A stretch of 38,555 bases of DNA from Myxococcales bacterium. Its GTDB lineage: Bacteria; Myxococcota_A; Polyangia; Polyangiales; Ga0077539. Shown here piece after piece: positions 15,590-25,200 of this stretch (position 1 is its first letter; every line of letters starts with the position of its first letter). Both the position numbers and the translations under genes were made by a program. The notes beneath the pieces were generated by a model. That model ran no database searches. It was not told the origin of the DNA and saw only the letters and a program-made list of their open reading frames with translations. The stretch covers positions 1 to 38,555 of the forward strand of contig JAEUKI010000088.1 in the NCBI GenBank assembly GCA_016793325.1, given 5' to 3'.

Positions 15590-16480
15590 ATGAACACTGC
15601 AACGAAGACCGCACGCAAGCTCGCCATCGTGACCGGCGCGACCTCGGGCCTCGGCGAAGCCGCCTCGCTCGCCTTGGCTCGACAGGGATTCGACATCATC
15701 GCGGTCGGACGCGACGCTGCGCGCGGGGCCTCCGTGATCGATCGCGTCCGTGCCGAGGGCGGCCACGCTGAGTTCGTCGCGGCCGATCTCTTCTCGAGGG
15801 CCGACGTCGCGAGGCTCGTCTCGGTCTTGCTCGACAAGGCGCCGCGCGTGGACGTGCTCGTCAACAACGCGGGCGGCTCGTTCGTTCGCGACGAGCGAAC
15901 GGTGGACGGCGTCGAACGGACCGTGGCGCTCAACCTCGAGGCCGCGTGGAGCCTCACCGAGGGGCTGCTCCCGGCGCTCGAAGCCGCGAACGGGCGCGTG
16001 ATCAACGTCGTGACGGGGCTGCAAAACTTCATGAAGGCCTCCCCCGAGCAGCTCTTCGGGCCGAGCGCCAGCGCGGGAAACGGGCAGTACATCCGCGCCA
16101 AGCTCGCCCTCTTGTCCGTCACGCTCGAGCAGCAGCGACGGTACGGCGGCCGCGGCGTGTCGTTCGTGGCGCTGCACCCCGGGATCATCCCCGAGACGCG
16201 CTTCGGCAGCGAAATGCCTGCCATTCTGCGCAAGATCGGCCCGTTCATCGCGCGGCTGTTTCGCATCGCTTCGACGCCCGAGCAGGCCGCCGCCCGCTAC
16301 GTGAAGCTCGCGACCGAAGCGATCGAACCCGCGGGCTTCTACTACGAAGGCAAGCTTCGGCCGGCGCCGAAGTTCGCGAAGGACCCTGTGTTTTCTGCGG
16401 CCGTGTGGGGCGCCCTCGATCAGGCCCACACAAAGACGCTCGCCCAACGGACGAGCGCGAGCGCGGCTCCTTCGGCGTAG
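15590..16480 (+). CDS. Short-chain dehydrogenase/reductase (SDR)
   Basis: This 296-residue Rossmann-fold oxidoreductase probably uses NAD(P)(H). The cofactor glycine motif TGATSGLG is at residues 15-22, the NNAG motif (VLVNNAGGSF) near 92, and the active-site pair Tyr-x-x-x-Lys (YIRAK) at ~166-170. The usual catalytic Ser region reads INVVTGLQN, so a Thr may stand in for Ser. The spacing to Tyr (about 25 residues) resembles retinol-dehydrogenase-like SDRs. The substrate is unknown. The operators in front of it match those of the LysR upstream. Confidence 0.92.
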   Translation: MNTATKTARKLAIVTGATSGLGEAASLALARQGFDIIAVGRDAARGASVIDRVRAEGGHAEFVAADLFSRADVARLVSVLLDKAPRVDVLVNNAGGSFVRDERTVDGVERTVALNLEAAWSLTEGLLPALEAANGRVINVVTGLQNFMKASPEQLFGPSASAGNGQYIRAKLALLSVTLEQQRRYGGRGVSFVALHPGIIPETRFGSEMPAILRKIGPFIARLFRIASTPEQAAARYVKLATEAIEPAGFYYEGKLRPAPKFAKDPVFSAAVWGALDQAHTKTLAQRTSASAAPSA

Positions 16481-16491
16481 CGTCGCGAGCG

Positions 16492-16908
16492 CTACGCGGT
16501 CGTCGCGTCGAGCGCTGCGATCGCCGCGCGCACGGTGTCCGGAACGCGCACCTTGGTCGACGACGCGTAGTCGACGAGCACCGCGACGGAGCTCCCTCGG
16601 GCGTGCACGCGATCGCCGCACGCGACTTCGTACTCCATCGTGAGGCTCGTCTCGCCGACCTTCGTGCATCGCGCGCTCACGCGCAATTGCGCGGGAAAAT
16701 GCAGCGGCGCGAGATAGTTGCACGTGGTCGTCGCCAAGATGGGCGCGACCGCCGAGGGGCCCGCGCTCTTCACGCCGATCTTGTCGAACAGCGCGATGCG
16801 CGCAGACTCGAACCACGTGAAGAATCGCGTGTTGTTCACGTGTCCGAGCGCGTCCATGTCTCCCCACTGCACGGGGAGCTCGATCACGACGTGGGGCTTC
16901 GCTTCCAT
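16492..16908 (-). CDS. Acyl-CoA thioesterase, 4HBT hotdog fold
   Basis: This is a 138-residue cytosolic hotdog-fold enzyme that probably hydrolyses acyl-CoA thioesters. The signature WGDMDALGHVNNTRFFTWFE at residues ~14-33 has the Asp-x-x-Gly-His-Val-Asn-Asn core of the 4-hydroxybenzoyl-CoA thioesterase/YbgC group. The start MEAKPHVVIELPVQWGD at 16908 is preferred over an upstream in-frame ATG, because the extra residues have no counterpart in the family. Its stop lies 11 bp from that of the convergent SDR gene, and its start is divergent from the SOUL gene (80 bp). Confidence 0.92.
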   Translation of the reverse strand: MEAKPHVVIELPVQWGDMDALGHVNNTRFFTWFESARIALFDKIGVKSAGPSAVAPILATTTCNYLAPLHFPAQLRVSARCTKVGETSLTMEYEVACGDRVHARGSSVAVLVDYASSTKVRVPDTVRAAIAALDATTA

Positions 16909-16988
16909 GGGCGCGGATCCGAGCACGGAATCGGCGCGGGATGCACGCGCTCGCGCCACGCACGCCGCGCGGCCAGCATCCAACGACC

Positions 16989-17633
16989 ATGATTGCCCCT
17001 CGCACGCTCGCGTTCGCTGCTGTTGGTGCCCTCGTCTCGCTCGCTGTGGTGCGCTGGCAGGCGGCGGGGCGCTTCGTCGAAGAGCCTGATTTCACTGTGG
17101 AGCGCGACGACGGAGCGATCGAGATTCGTCGCTACGCGCCGGTCGTTCGCGCAGAGACCACCGTCGAGAACAGCGACCGGAACATCGCTGTCAACGAGGG
17201 GTTTCGTCGGCTGGCGGGCTACATCTTCGGCGCGAATCACGGCCGAAACACGATCGCCATGACCGCGCCCGTGACGCAGTCGCAGCGCGGCGAGCGCATC
17301 GCGATGACCGCGCCGGTGACGCCGTCGGGCGACGGAGGCTCGTGGCTGGTCACCTTCACGATGCCGCGCGGGAGCGCGGTCGAGTCCATGCCCGTCCCGA
17401 ACGACGCGCGCGTCACGTTGCGCGCGATCCCTGCGCGTCGGGTCGCCGTCCTTCGCTACAGCGGTTCGAGCTCTCCCGAAGTCCTCGCAGCGCACGAGCG
17501 CACCCTGCGCGCCTGGCTCACGCGCAACGGGTTGTCCGCCTCGGGGCCAGCGACGAGCGCGCGCTACGATCCCCCGAGCACGCTGCCTCTGCTGCGACGC
17601 AACGAGCTGTGGCTCGAGCTCGACGCCGCCTGA
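16989..17633 (+). CDS. SOUL-family haem-binding protein
   Basis: This is a 214-residue protein. An N-terminal hydrophobic segment (LAFAAVGALVSLAVV) can serve as a signal anchor. The SOUL/HBP domain covers ~30-210, with the typical opening EEPDFTVERDDGAIEIRRY, the repeated block IAMTAPVTQ...IAMTAPVTP, and a C-terminal ending in LLRRNELWLEL. Family members bind haem or other tetrapyrroles; the bacterial role is poorly known. The ATG at 16989 is the only start that keeps the anchor intact. Its start is divergent from the thioesterase. Confidence 0.92.
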   Translation: MIAPRTLAFAAVGALVSLAVVRWQAAGRFVEEPDFTVERDDGAIEIRRYAPVVRAETTVENSDRNIAVNEGFRRLAGYIFGANHGRNTIAMTAPVTQSQRGERIAMTAPVTPSGDGGSWLVTFTMPRGSAVESMPVPNDARVTLRAIPARRVAVLRYSGSSSPEVLAAHERTLRAWLTRNGLSASGPATSARYDPPSTLPLLRRNELWLELDAA

Positions 17634-17816
17634 GCGACCAGCATCGCGAGCCCCGTCGCGCGCACCCTCGCTCGCTCACCTGACGCGTGCTTCTTCGTGC
17701 GAGCGGCCTTGGCTTCGTTCTTGCGGTGCATTTGCTTCGAACGCGGGAAGCGACGTTCATCGTCCCCGCGTTCGCATTCACTGCATCGGAAACGACCCTC
17801 GCGACTGGAGCTCATC

Positions 17817-18095
17817 ATGAAGACCAATCAACGCACGGACTACCTCACTCGGGACAGCCTCATGAAGCTTCTGTCCGATGAAGAAGTCGCAAAAGTGAGC
17901 ACCGCCGAGACCGCGGCGAAGCTCGCGGACGGCGAGGAGTACGTCGATTTGGAGCAGCTCACCAAGGGCGTTCAACGCTCGCACGGAGCCGTTGTCTCCA
18001 TGGGTACAGTGCTTCCGCGCAGCGCGGTCCACGAGCAGACGTGGAGCAAGATCGTGACGCAGCTTCAGGCTCCGCGCTCGACGGCCGGTACGTGA
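17817..18095 (+). CDS. Small conserved-looking protein upstream of VIT transporter
   Basis: This 92-residue soluble protein has a GGAG ribosome binding site 6 nt before the ATG. The sequence is mainly helical (DSLMKLLSDEEVAKVSTAET, then DGEEYVDLEQLTKGVQ) and has no Cys or membrane segment. I do not know a function. Its stop codon overlaps the GTG start of the VIT-family transporter in a GTGA motif, so the two should be translated together. A role linked to metal transport or its regulation is inference from this coupling only. Confidence 0.82.
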   Translation: MKTNQRTDYLTRDSLMKLLSDEEVAKVSTAETAAKLADGEEYVDLEQLTKGVQRSHGAVVSMGTVLPRSAVHEQTWSKIVTQLQAPRSTAGT

Positions 18096-18799
18096 CTCGG
18101 CGCGCCGCTGTTCACCGCGAAATTCACCGAAGCGGTCGCGCAACGTGGCTGCGCGCTGCGGTGCTCGGCGCCGACGACGCGATCGTCTCGACCGCCAGCC
18201 TCATGCTCGGCGTCGCCGCGTCGGCCGCCTCGAAGAACGCGATCTTGGTCGCTGGTGTGGCAGGCCTCGTCGCAGGGGCGACGTCCATGGCGGTCGGCGA
18301 GTTTGTAAGCGTCAGCGCGCAGCGAGACGCAGAGCGAGCGGACGTCGCGCGCGAGCAACGAGAGCTGACGACGCAGCCCGAAGCCGAGCTCGACGAGCTC
18401 GCCATGATCTACGTGAAGCGAGGGGTCGACAAGGCGCTCGCGATGCAGGTCGCCGCACAGTTGAGCGCGCACGATTCGATCGGCGCGCACCTGCGTGACG
18501 AGCTGCAAATCGACAACGCGGCCCTCGCGCGTCCGCTCCAAGCAGCGTGGATATCCGCGGCGAGCTTCGCGTGTTTTGCGGTCGTTCCCATCGTCGCGCT
18601 GCTCGTCGCGCCGGTGGCGCTGCGCATCCCGATGATCGCCGCGCTGTCGCTCGTGAGCCTCGCCGCGCTCGGCGCGTTTGGTGGCTCGCTCGGCGGCGCT
18701 CCGCGCGGCCGTGCCGCGTTGCGAGTCACCATCGGCGGCGCGGCTGCAATGGCCGTCACCGCGCTGATCGGTCGCCTCGTGGGCGCGTCCATCACGTAG
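18092..18799 (+). CDS. VIT1/CCC1-family transporter (probable Fe2+/Mn2+)
   Basis: This 235-residue inner-membrane protein has the VIT topology. A first membrane pair contains the family's acidic/Gly pattern (GADDAIVSTASLMLGVA and GATSMAVGEFVSVSAQRDAE). A cytosolic Glu/Asp-rich helical domain follows (REQRELTTQPEAELDEL ... HLRDELQID), the presumed metal-binding domain, and then three C-terminal membrane segments. The family moves Fe2+ or Mn2+ out of the cytosol or into storage. The GTG at 18092 overlaps the stop of the small upstream gene by 4 nt and gives the length usual for bacterial members. Confidence 0.93.
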   Translation: MTRRAAVHREIHRSGRATWLRAAVLGADDAIVSTASLMLGVAASAASKNAILVAGVAGLVAGATSMAVGEFVSVSAQRDAERADVAREQRELTTQPEAELDELAMIYVKRGVDKALAMQVAAQLSAHDSIGAHLRDELQIDNAALARPLQAAWISAASFACFAVVPIVALLVAPVALRIPMIAALSLVSLAALGAFGGSLGGAPRGRAALRVTIGGAAAMAVTALIGRLVGASIT

Positions 18800-19036
18800 C
18801 GCGCGGTCTGCCGCTGCGCTGACGCCCGCTGACGTCGCGCGCGCTGCGTGTGACTGCCGAATCGCCACGGTGGGGCGTCCTTGCGTGGATGCGCGCGTCA
18901 TCGCCTCGCGACGGCTGTTCGTCCGCCGTTTGGGACGAGCGGACCCCGGATGGTTCGAGAGCCCTCGGAGAGAGAGCATCGTGTCGGGCGTGCGACAGCG
19001 ACTCCTCGCGAAGTCCTTCGAGGCGATCCTTCGAGC

Positions 19037-20599
19037 TCACGGATTGTAGCCGTCCGACGACGCGGCAAAGCCGTTGACGTCTCGAACGCTGAAATCTCCC
19101 GATCCGTTCGCTTGCAGGTCGAACACGCGCCACACGTCCAAGTTCGCGGGGTTCGCCGTCGGTACGGCGTACCTTCGGATCAGCCCTTGGCGAGGAAGAA
19201 CGAGCATGACCGTCGCTGATGAGCGCTCGATCGCACCTTGCGATTGACTCGAATAGTTGTGCACAGAGAAGCGATAGACACCCGACGGGGCCCGGGTGAT
19301 CGTGGTGATCTCTGGGCCGAAGCTGCTCGTGTCATCGGTGTCGAGCGAGCAGTACGGCGTCGCGGTCAGCGTCCCGCGATTGCTGTACGAGATGTGAAAG
19401 CGCTCGGTCTCGCCGGGGCCGGTCGTGTGCGAGTCGAGGTCCGCTGGAGCTTCGCCCCACTGCAGGACGAACTGCGCCAACGGGGGAGTGAGCAGGAGCG
19501 TTCCGATGTCTTGGCAGCGCGCGGCGCCGAGGGCGGCGCTCATCGGCGTGCTCGACGCGGTGATCGTCTGCGGTTCGCTCACGAGACCCGCGGTGGTGGC
19601 GACGACCGCGACGCGCGACGAGAGCTTCACGTCGAGCGCGAAGCAGCCGTCTGCGCCAGTGGTTCCATCGCTCTCGCCGCGGTAGTCTACGCCCGAAGCG
19701 TTGACGTGAACGTTGGGGACATTGCGTCCGTCCGGTGTGCGAACGCAGCCGCGAACGCAGGTGGTCTCGGAGATCGGGCGATCACAGTTCCACCAAGACA
19801 AGTGGCTGATGCTGGCGCGATAGACCGCTCCGCTGGGGGCCGTGGCGTCTGGTTGCCTCGCAGCCGTTCCCTCTTCGACCCACGCGCCGGTGCTGGGATT
19901 CAAGCTCCAGAGCTCGATGTTCGACGGCGCGGTCGCCGCCAAGGACGCAGGGATCGGAAACGTCACCGCGACGTTCACTCCTGGCGCGAGCCCGAGCACC
20001 GCGTCTCCCTGCCGCGCAGTGATCGCCATCGGGACAAACGTCTCGAGCAGCGTCGCGCTCCCGTTTGTTCGTCTCGCTGAGAAATCCCCGGGAAAAGCCC
20101 TGATCTGCTCTCGATCCGTAGGATCGATCGCCACCACGGTGACCGTGACATCGCCGCTCGCCGCTTGCCCGTCAGGCCTCACGAACGCGCCCGGAGGAAA
20201 CGTCGCGCTCGCTCCCGCTCCGTCGCTCACCTCGCCGCCCGTCGCCGCAGCGACCGTTCGCGCGACGCCTCCGCGCACCATGTACACGTCCACGTGCGAG
20301 ACGGCGCCCGCACGAACAATGACGGGCTCGAGCGCCTCGATGTACCCGTTTTGCACGACGGTCACGACCGTGCGCTCGACCGGCGCGAGGTCTTGCAGAA
20401 AGAACCACCCGCTCTCGTTTGCACGCGTGCTCTGCCCGTCGCTGAGCGTGACGACCGCTCCTCCGACGAGCGTCGTCGATCCCACGACGAAGATGCGACC
20501 TGTGATGGCTCCTCGTGTCGAGGGAGGCGTCCCAGAAGAGCACGACACCGCCGCGCCCACGAGAGCGACGGCCAACAAGAATCTGCCACTCGAGAACAT
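19037..20599 (-). CDS. Lipoprotein with regulatory-like and CILP-like domains
   Basis: This 520-residue predicted lipoprotein has a signal peptide ending at Cys20 (FLLAVALVGAAVSC) and a GGAG box 5 nt before the ATG. The order of parts is: a carboxypeptidase-regulatory-like beta sandwich (~30-105); a segment with ATFPPGAFVRPDGQAASGDV and FPGDFSA, resembling the middle of animal CILP/FAM171 proteins; a second regulatory-like sandwich (~280-345, CVRGCVRTPDGRNVPNV); and a C-terminal domain with LQWGEAPADLDSHTTGP and FGPEITTITRAPSGVYRFSV (~375-480), again CILP-like and related to YfaP/DUF2135. These are adhesive or structural folds; no catalytic motif is seen. The domain calls are from memory of the families and need a profile search. 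Confidence 0.85.
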   Translation of the reverse strand: MFSSGRFLLAVALVGAAVSCSSGTPPSTRGAITGRIFVVGSTTLVGGAVVTLSDGQSTRANESGWFFLQDLAPVERTVVTVVQNGYIEALEPVIVRAGAVSHVDVYMVRGGVARTVAAATGGEVSDGAGASATFPPGAFVRPDGQAASGDVTVTVVAIDPTDREQIRAFPGDFSARRTNGSATLLETFVPMAITARQGDAVLGLAPGVNVAVTFPIPASLAATAPSNIELWSLNPSTGAWVEEGTAARQPDATAPSGAVYRASISHLSWWNCDRPISETTCVRGCVRTPDGRNVPNVHVNASGVDYRGESDGTTGADGCFALDVKLSSRVAVVATTAGLVSEPQTITASSTPMSAALGAARCQDIGTLLLTPPLAQFVLQWGEAPADLDSHTTGPGETERFHISYSNRGTLTATPYCSLDTDDTSSFGPEITTITRAPSGVYRFSVHNYSSQSQGAIERSSATVMLVLPRQGLIRRYAVPTANPANLDVWRVFDLQANGSGDFSVRDVNGFAASSDGYNP

Positions 20600-20895
20600 A
20601 CAAACTCCGTACGTCGCCGAACGAGCGGTTGATGCGTTGCCTCCGTTCGCGACGGTTCGAGCGCTGGTGCAATGCGCGGACCGCGGTCGTCGCTCGCGCG
20701 TAAGCGTCGATGCTTCGTTCGCGAATGGCCTGCGATTCTAGCGTCGAATCAGCGATCAAGCCGAGCTTCGCCAGCGCGCGCGCGTTGCGCCTTTGATCGT
20801 TCGATCGTGCACGCAACGCGCTGCGTGGCGCATCGACTGCAGCGCTTGTTCGCGAGCGCCTCGACGCACGATCCCGCGAGAACACAGGGCTGCGC
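20600..20895. other. Intergenic gap, nothing distinct
   Basis: This is 296 bp between the start of the CILP-like gene and the end of the hydrolase gene, both on the minus strand. I see no convincing gene, repeat or strong hairpin. It should hold the promoter of the CILP-like gene. Confidence 0.5.
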
Positions 20896-22137
20896 TCACA
20901 CGAGGGCGCTCGCCCAGCGCGCGAGCGCGAGCGCGGCGCCCTCTGCGTAGCCCGCGGCCTCTCCGCGCAACGAGGCCATCGCGCTCTCGCACGCGTGCAG
21001 CCCGTGGTCGGTGCGGGGGACGCTGGCGAACTCGCCCCGCTTTGCGCAGCGCGCGATGCGCTCGTGCTCGGTTCGCGACGTGATCCAGTCGCACTCGCCC
21101 CACTGCGCGAGCAGCGGAACGCTCATCGCCTCGATCGGCGCCGCCGTGGGGCACTCGTACACGTCGCGCCAGAAGCGCGCGGGCCGCCCGTCGATCGTGT
21201 TCGCCTCGGCGTCGAGGGCCCACTCTTCGGCGTAGCGCTCGAGGGGCGGGTGCAGCCCGAGGGCGTCGCGCACGCTCGCGCCGCCGACGTGAACGACGCT
21301 CGTGAGCGCTTGTTGCGCGCGAACGGCGTGCTCGATCTCGCCTTCGCCCGCGCCGAGCATCGTCATGCGGCGGCGCAAGAGCGCGTCCATGTACTCGGTC
21401 CACGTGTCGATTCCCGCGCCGAAGACGCAGACGCCGCGCGCGTCGAGCCCCTCGGCCGCGAGGGGCGCGGAGAGCGCCCCCAGCGAGTAGCCGTGGACGA
21501 CCCACGGGCCGAGGTCGTGGCCCTCGTCGTTGATTTGTTGTGCCGCGTGGAGCAGGTCGTCGCGCTCTTCGAAGAGGCTCTGGTTCGCGCCGTCCCCCTC
21601 GCTGTCTCCGAGCCCTCGGCGCTCGATGCGCACGACCGAGAAGCGCGCGCGCGCGAGGTCTTCGACCCACCTTCGCAAGGGGTAGTCCGACGCTCCGGGC
21701 CAGTCCCAGCTGTCTCGTCGGTAGCCAGGGAGCACGAGAATTCTCCCGCGACTCGATTGTGTGTGCTCTGGCTGCGAGACGATCACGCGCAGCAGCGTCC
21801 CGTCGCCGAGCGACGCTTGCGTGTAGTGGTGGACGACGCCCGCGGCGCGCTCGCGGGGCCGCTCGTCGATGGCGAGCTCGACGAGGTCGGGCGTGCCCTT
21901 GTCGCGCTCGACGAAGAGTTGAATCTGTGTGCCTGCTCGAAGCCGCGACGCCCACTGTCGAAACGCGCGCTCGTCGGCGAACGGTGTGCCTCGGTCTCCG
22001 AGCAAGACGTCTCCGGGACGAACGTCGGCGCGCGCCGCGGCGGTGCCTTCGGCGACCGAGAGCACGCGGACGCCGGGGGCGCCTTTGCGTGGTTCGAAGC
22101 GGATTCCGAGCGCTCCGCGGCGAGGGAGGGTGCGCAT
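20896..22137 (-). CDS. PDZ domain-alpha/beta hydrolase fusion
   Basis: This is a 413-residue protein. Residues ~6-90 read as a PDZ-like domain (LGIRFEPRKGAPGVRVLSVA, then ARADVRPGDVLLGDRGTPF). Residues ~110-410 form an alpha/beta hydrolase with the nucleophile elbow HGYSLGALS (Ser ~215), an oxyanion region ILVLPGYRRDSWDWPG, an acidic residue in QWGECDWIT and a His in RTDHGLHACES. No signal peptide is evident from the ATG at 22137; one upstream alternative start (22173) does not add one. The substrate is unknown. PDZ modules are usual in proteases and rare in front of a hydrolase of this type. Confidence 0.87.
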   Translation of the reverse strand: MRTLPRRGALGIRFEPRKGAPGVRVLSVAEGTAAARADVRPGDVLLGDRGTPFADERAFRQWASRLRAGTQIQLFVERDKGTPDLVELAIDERPRERAAGVVHHYTQASLGDGTLLRVIVSQPEHTQSSRGRILVLPGYRRDSWDWPGASDYPLRRWVEDLARARFSVVRIERRGLGDSEGDGANQSLFEERDDLLHAAQQINDEGHDLGPWVVHGYSLGALSAPLAAEGLDARGVCVFGAGIDTWTEYMDALLRRRMTMLGAGEGEIEHAVRAQQALTSVVHVGGASVRDALGLHPPLERYAEEWALDAEANTIDGRPARFWRDVYECPTAAPIEAMSVPLLAQWGECDWITSRTEHERIARCAKRGEFASVPRTDHGLHACESAMASLRGEAAGYAEGAALALARWASALV

Positions 22138-22222
22138 GCCCGCAATCGAGCACGGCGCGCGTCCCCCGCGCAACGATGGTGTGCGCTGCCTCCGCGCGAG
22201 CGCGTAGGGGCAGCGCTTCAGC

Positions 22223-25200
22223 TCACGGGCAGGTCCACGCGGCGTTCATCGTGCTGAGCGCGGGCGTCATGCCCGAGGCCGCGGCGCGCATGGTGACCGT
22301 GACGCGAACGAGCTGCGCCGGGGTGACGGCGGCAGCGCGGAACGCGGCTCCGAGGTCGTACGGGCTCCCGTTGGGCGGGAGCGTCGCGACCGGGACGTCC
22401 ATCGCCGACGCGAGCGCTGCGGCGGTGCCTGCCGTGCGCGCGGACACGGTCATGACCGTCCCTGCGGGCAGGTCCGCGCCGAGCGAGAACGACGTCAACC
22501 GCGGGTTGGCGCAGGTCGTGTCGAACACGTACGAGAACGAACCCTCGGGGATCGTCGTGCGACGCACCGAGCCCGTGAAGTCCGAGTACGAGTAGTTCTG
22601 GTTCACGCCCATGAGGTTGGTGCTCATCATGGTCGTCGGGTCGTAACGCACGAGCGGCGCGCCCGCGCCCCAGTGCGTGAGGAACAAGCGACCGCCGCGA
22701 TCGAAGCCGATGCCCGCGGGTCCGCGCTGCGCCGGCGTGATCACGCGCGTGACGCGCGCCGCAGGGATCGAGCCCATCGCGTGATCGGCCGCGAGCCAAC
22801 GAACGACGCGCGAGTTGTTCTCTGCGCCGTCTTCGCCAGCCATGTAGACGAATCCGTCGGAGCCCGCGGTGATTCCGCGGCCGGCGTAGCCGTCGATTTG
22901 CGCGGTGGTGTCCACGCGAGACCAGGTTCCGCCCGAGCCGCCGGCGCCCGAGCCCGGGGCGTACCCGAGCGCGTCGCGGCAGCCCCAACCCGAGAACCAG
23001 ATGCGCCCCGCGGAGTCCGCGGTGATGCCGTAGCTCTGCGTGCATCCGCCGCGAAGCGCCGTAGGGTACGCGATGCGCGCAGACGCGGTGGGCGTCGCTG
23101 CAGTGGTGTCGATGGAGGCGGTGGCGCCGCCGTCGAGCGTTCCGATCCAGAGCCGTCCGTCCGCGGTCACGACCGCGCCGTACGGATTGACGGGAACCGT
23201 CACGGTCGCGAGCGTCTCACCCGTGCGCGGATCGACCTTGTAGAACGCCGTCGTGTTGTACCCGCCGACCCACACGTAGCCGCCGGGCGCGCTCGCGTCG
23301 CCGCGATCCACGGTGATCGCGCGAAGCAGCGCGTTGCTCGGTCCCACCGTGGCAGTCCAGAGCACGCACTCGTCCACGGGTTGCCCCGTCGCGTTGACGT
23401 ACCCGAGGAGGTTGGTGCGCGACGACGACGTGTCGATCATGCCGTTGCCGTTGCGATCGACGCAGCTCGAGCGCGATCCAGCGATCTTCGTGACGGTGCC
23501 CTGCATCGCGAAGCCGCGGTTGGCGACGAAGACGTCGCCGTTGCCGTCGATCGCCACGCGCGAGGCCATGTTGCAGCCGTTGTTGTGGCAGCACGCGCCG
23601 CTGCACTCGCCCACCGCGAGACCGACGCGGTATTTCGCGATCTCCGTGGGCGGGTTGGTGTTGGCGTCCCACTTCGAGACGGTGCTCTCGGCGGTGTTCA
23701 CGATCCAGAAGAAGTCGCTCGAGCTCGTCATCACCATCCCGTCGGGGATGACCCCGCGCATCGGGTCGACGCGCGAGCCGTTGAACGTCCCCATCGAGAA
23801 GTCCACGCCGCCCGTGCCCACCGTCGCGCGTCGGCACTCGCAGCCGTTGGCGTCGATGCCGTCGCAGTTGTCGAAGCCCGCGTTGCAGCTCGTCAGGCGG
23901 CAGCCGCCCATCGAGCACGTGCCCGTTCCGTTGGCGAACGTGCAGGCGTTTCCGCAGCGTCCGCAGTGCGACGCGTCCGTCGCGAGCTCGACTTCGCAGC
24001 CGTCCATGCGGTTGCCGTTGCAGTCATTGAAGCCCGCGTTGCACGTCATGATGCAGCTGCTCGCGGCGCACGACGCGATCGCGTTGGTGTACGGGCCGCA
24101 GACGGTCCCGCACATCCCGCAGTGGTTCGGGTCGGTCGCCGTCGACGTGCACGATCCGCCGCAGTTCGTCTGCCCCGCGCGGCACGAAGGAACGCACATC
24201 CCCATGTCGCACACGAGCCCGGCGCCGCACGCGTTTCCGCACGCTCCGCAGTTGGCTCGATCGCTCTGCGTGTTCGTGCACGCCGCGGGCGTCCCGCACG
24301 CGGTCTGCCCCGCGGCGCACGTGAGCTGGCAGGCGCCCATGCGGCAGATTTCACCGGCGGCGCACGCTGTCCCGCACGCTCCGCAGTTCTCTCGGTCGGT
24401 CTGCGTGTTGATGCAGAGCCCGCCGCAGTCGACCTGGCCCATGGGGCAGCTCGTCTGGCAGGCGCCCATCACGCACACCTGTCCGCTCGGGCACATCGTG
24501 CCGCAAGCACCACAATTCAAGCGGTCCGTCTGCGTGTCGCGGCACGATCCCATGCAGTTGGTCGTGCCCGCGGCGCACGTCGCGCCGCACGCGCCCATCG
24601 AACAAACTTGCCCCGCGGGGCACGCGTTGTCGCACATCCCGCAGTGCGCGCGGTCGCCCTGCGTGTTGGTGCACGCAGGAGGCGTCCCGCACGCGCTCTG
24701 CCCGGTCGCGCAGGTCAATTGGCACATGCCCATCGCGCAGATCTGGCCCGGCGCGCAGGCCGTTCCGCACGCGCCGCAGTTGCCGCGATCGGTCTGCGTG
24801 TTCACGCACTGACCGCCGCACTCGGTCTGCCCCATGGGGCAGCTCGTCTGGCAGGCGCCCATCACGCACACTTGTCCGCTCGGGCACGTCGTGCCGCACG
24901 CGCCACAATTCAAGCGATCGTTTTGGGTGTCGCGGCACGATCCCATGCAGTTGGTCGTGCCCGCGGCGCACGTCGCGCCGCACGCGCCCATCGAACAAAC
25001 TTGTCCGGCGGGGCACGCGTTGCCGCACATTCCGCAGTGTGCCCGGTCACCCTGCGTGCTGACGCACACGCCGTCGCAGAGCGTCTGGCCCGAGGGGCAC
25101 TCGACCGCGCAGGCGCCCATGCGACAGACCTGGCCTCCAGGGCACGATCTGCCGCACATTCCGCAGTTGTCGCGGTCGGTCTGCGGGTCGACGCAGCGAT

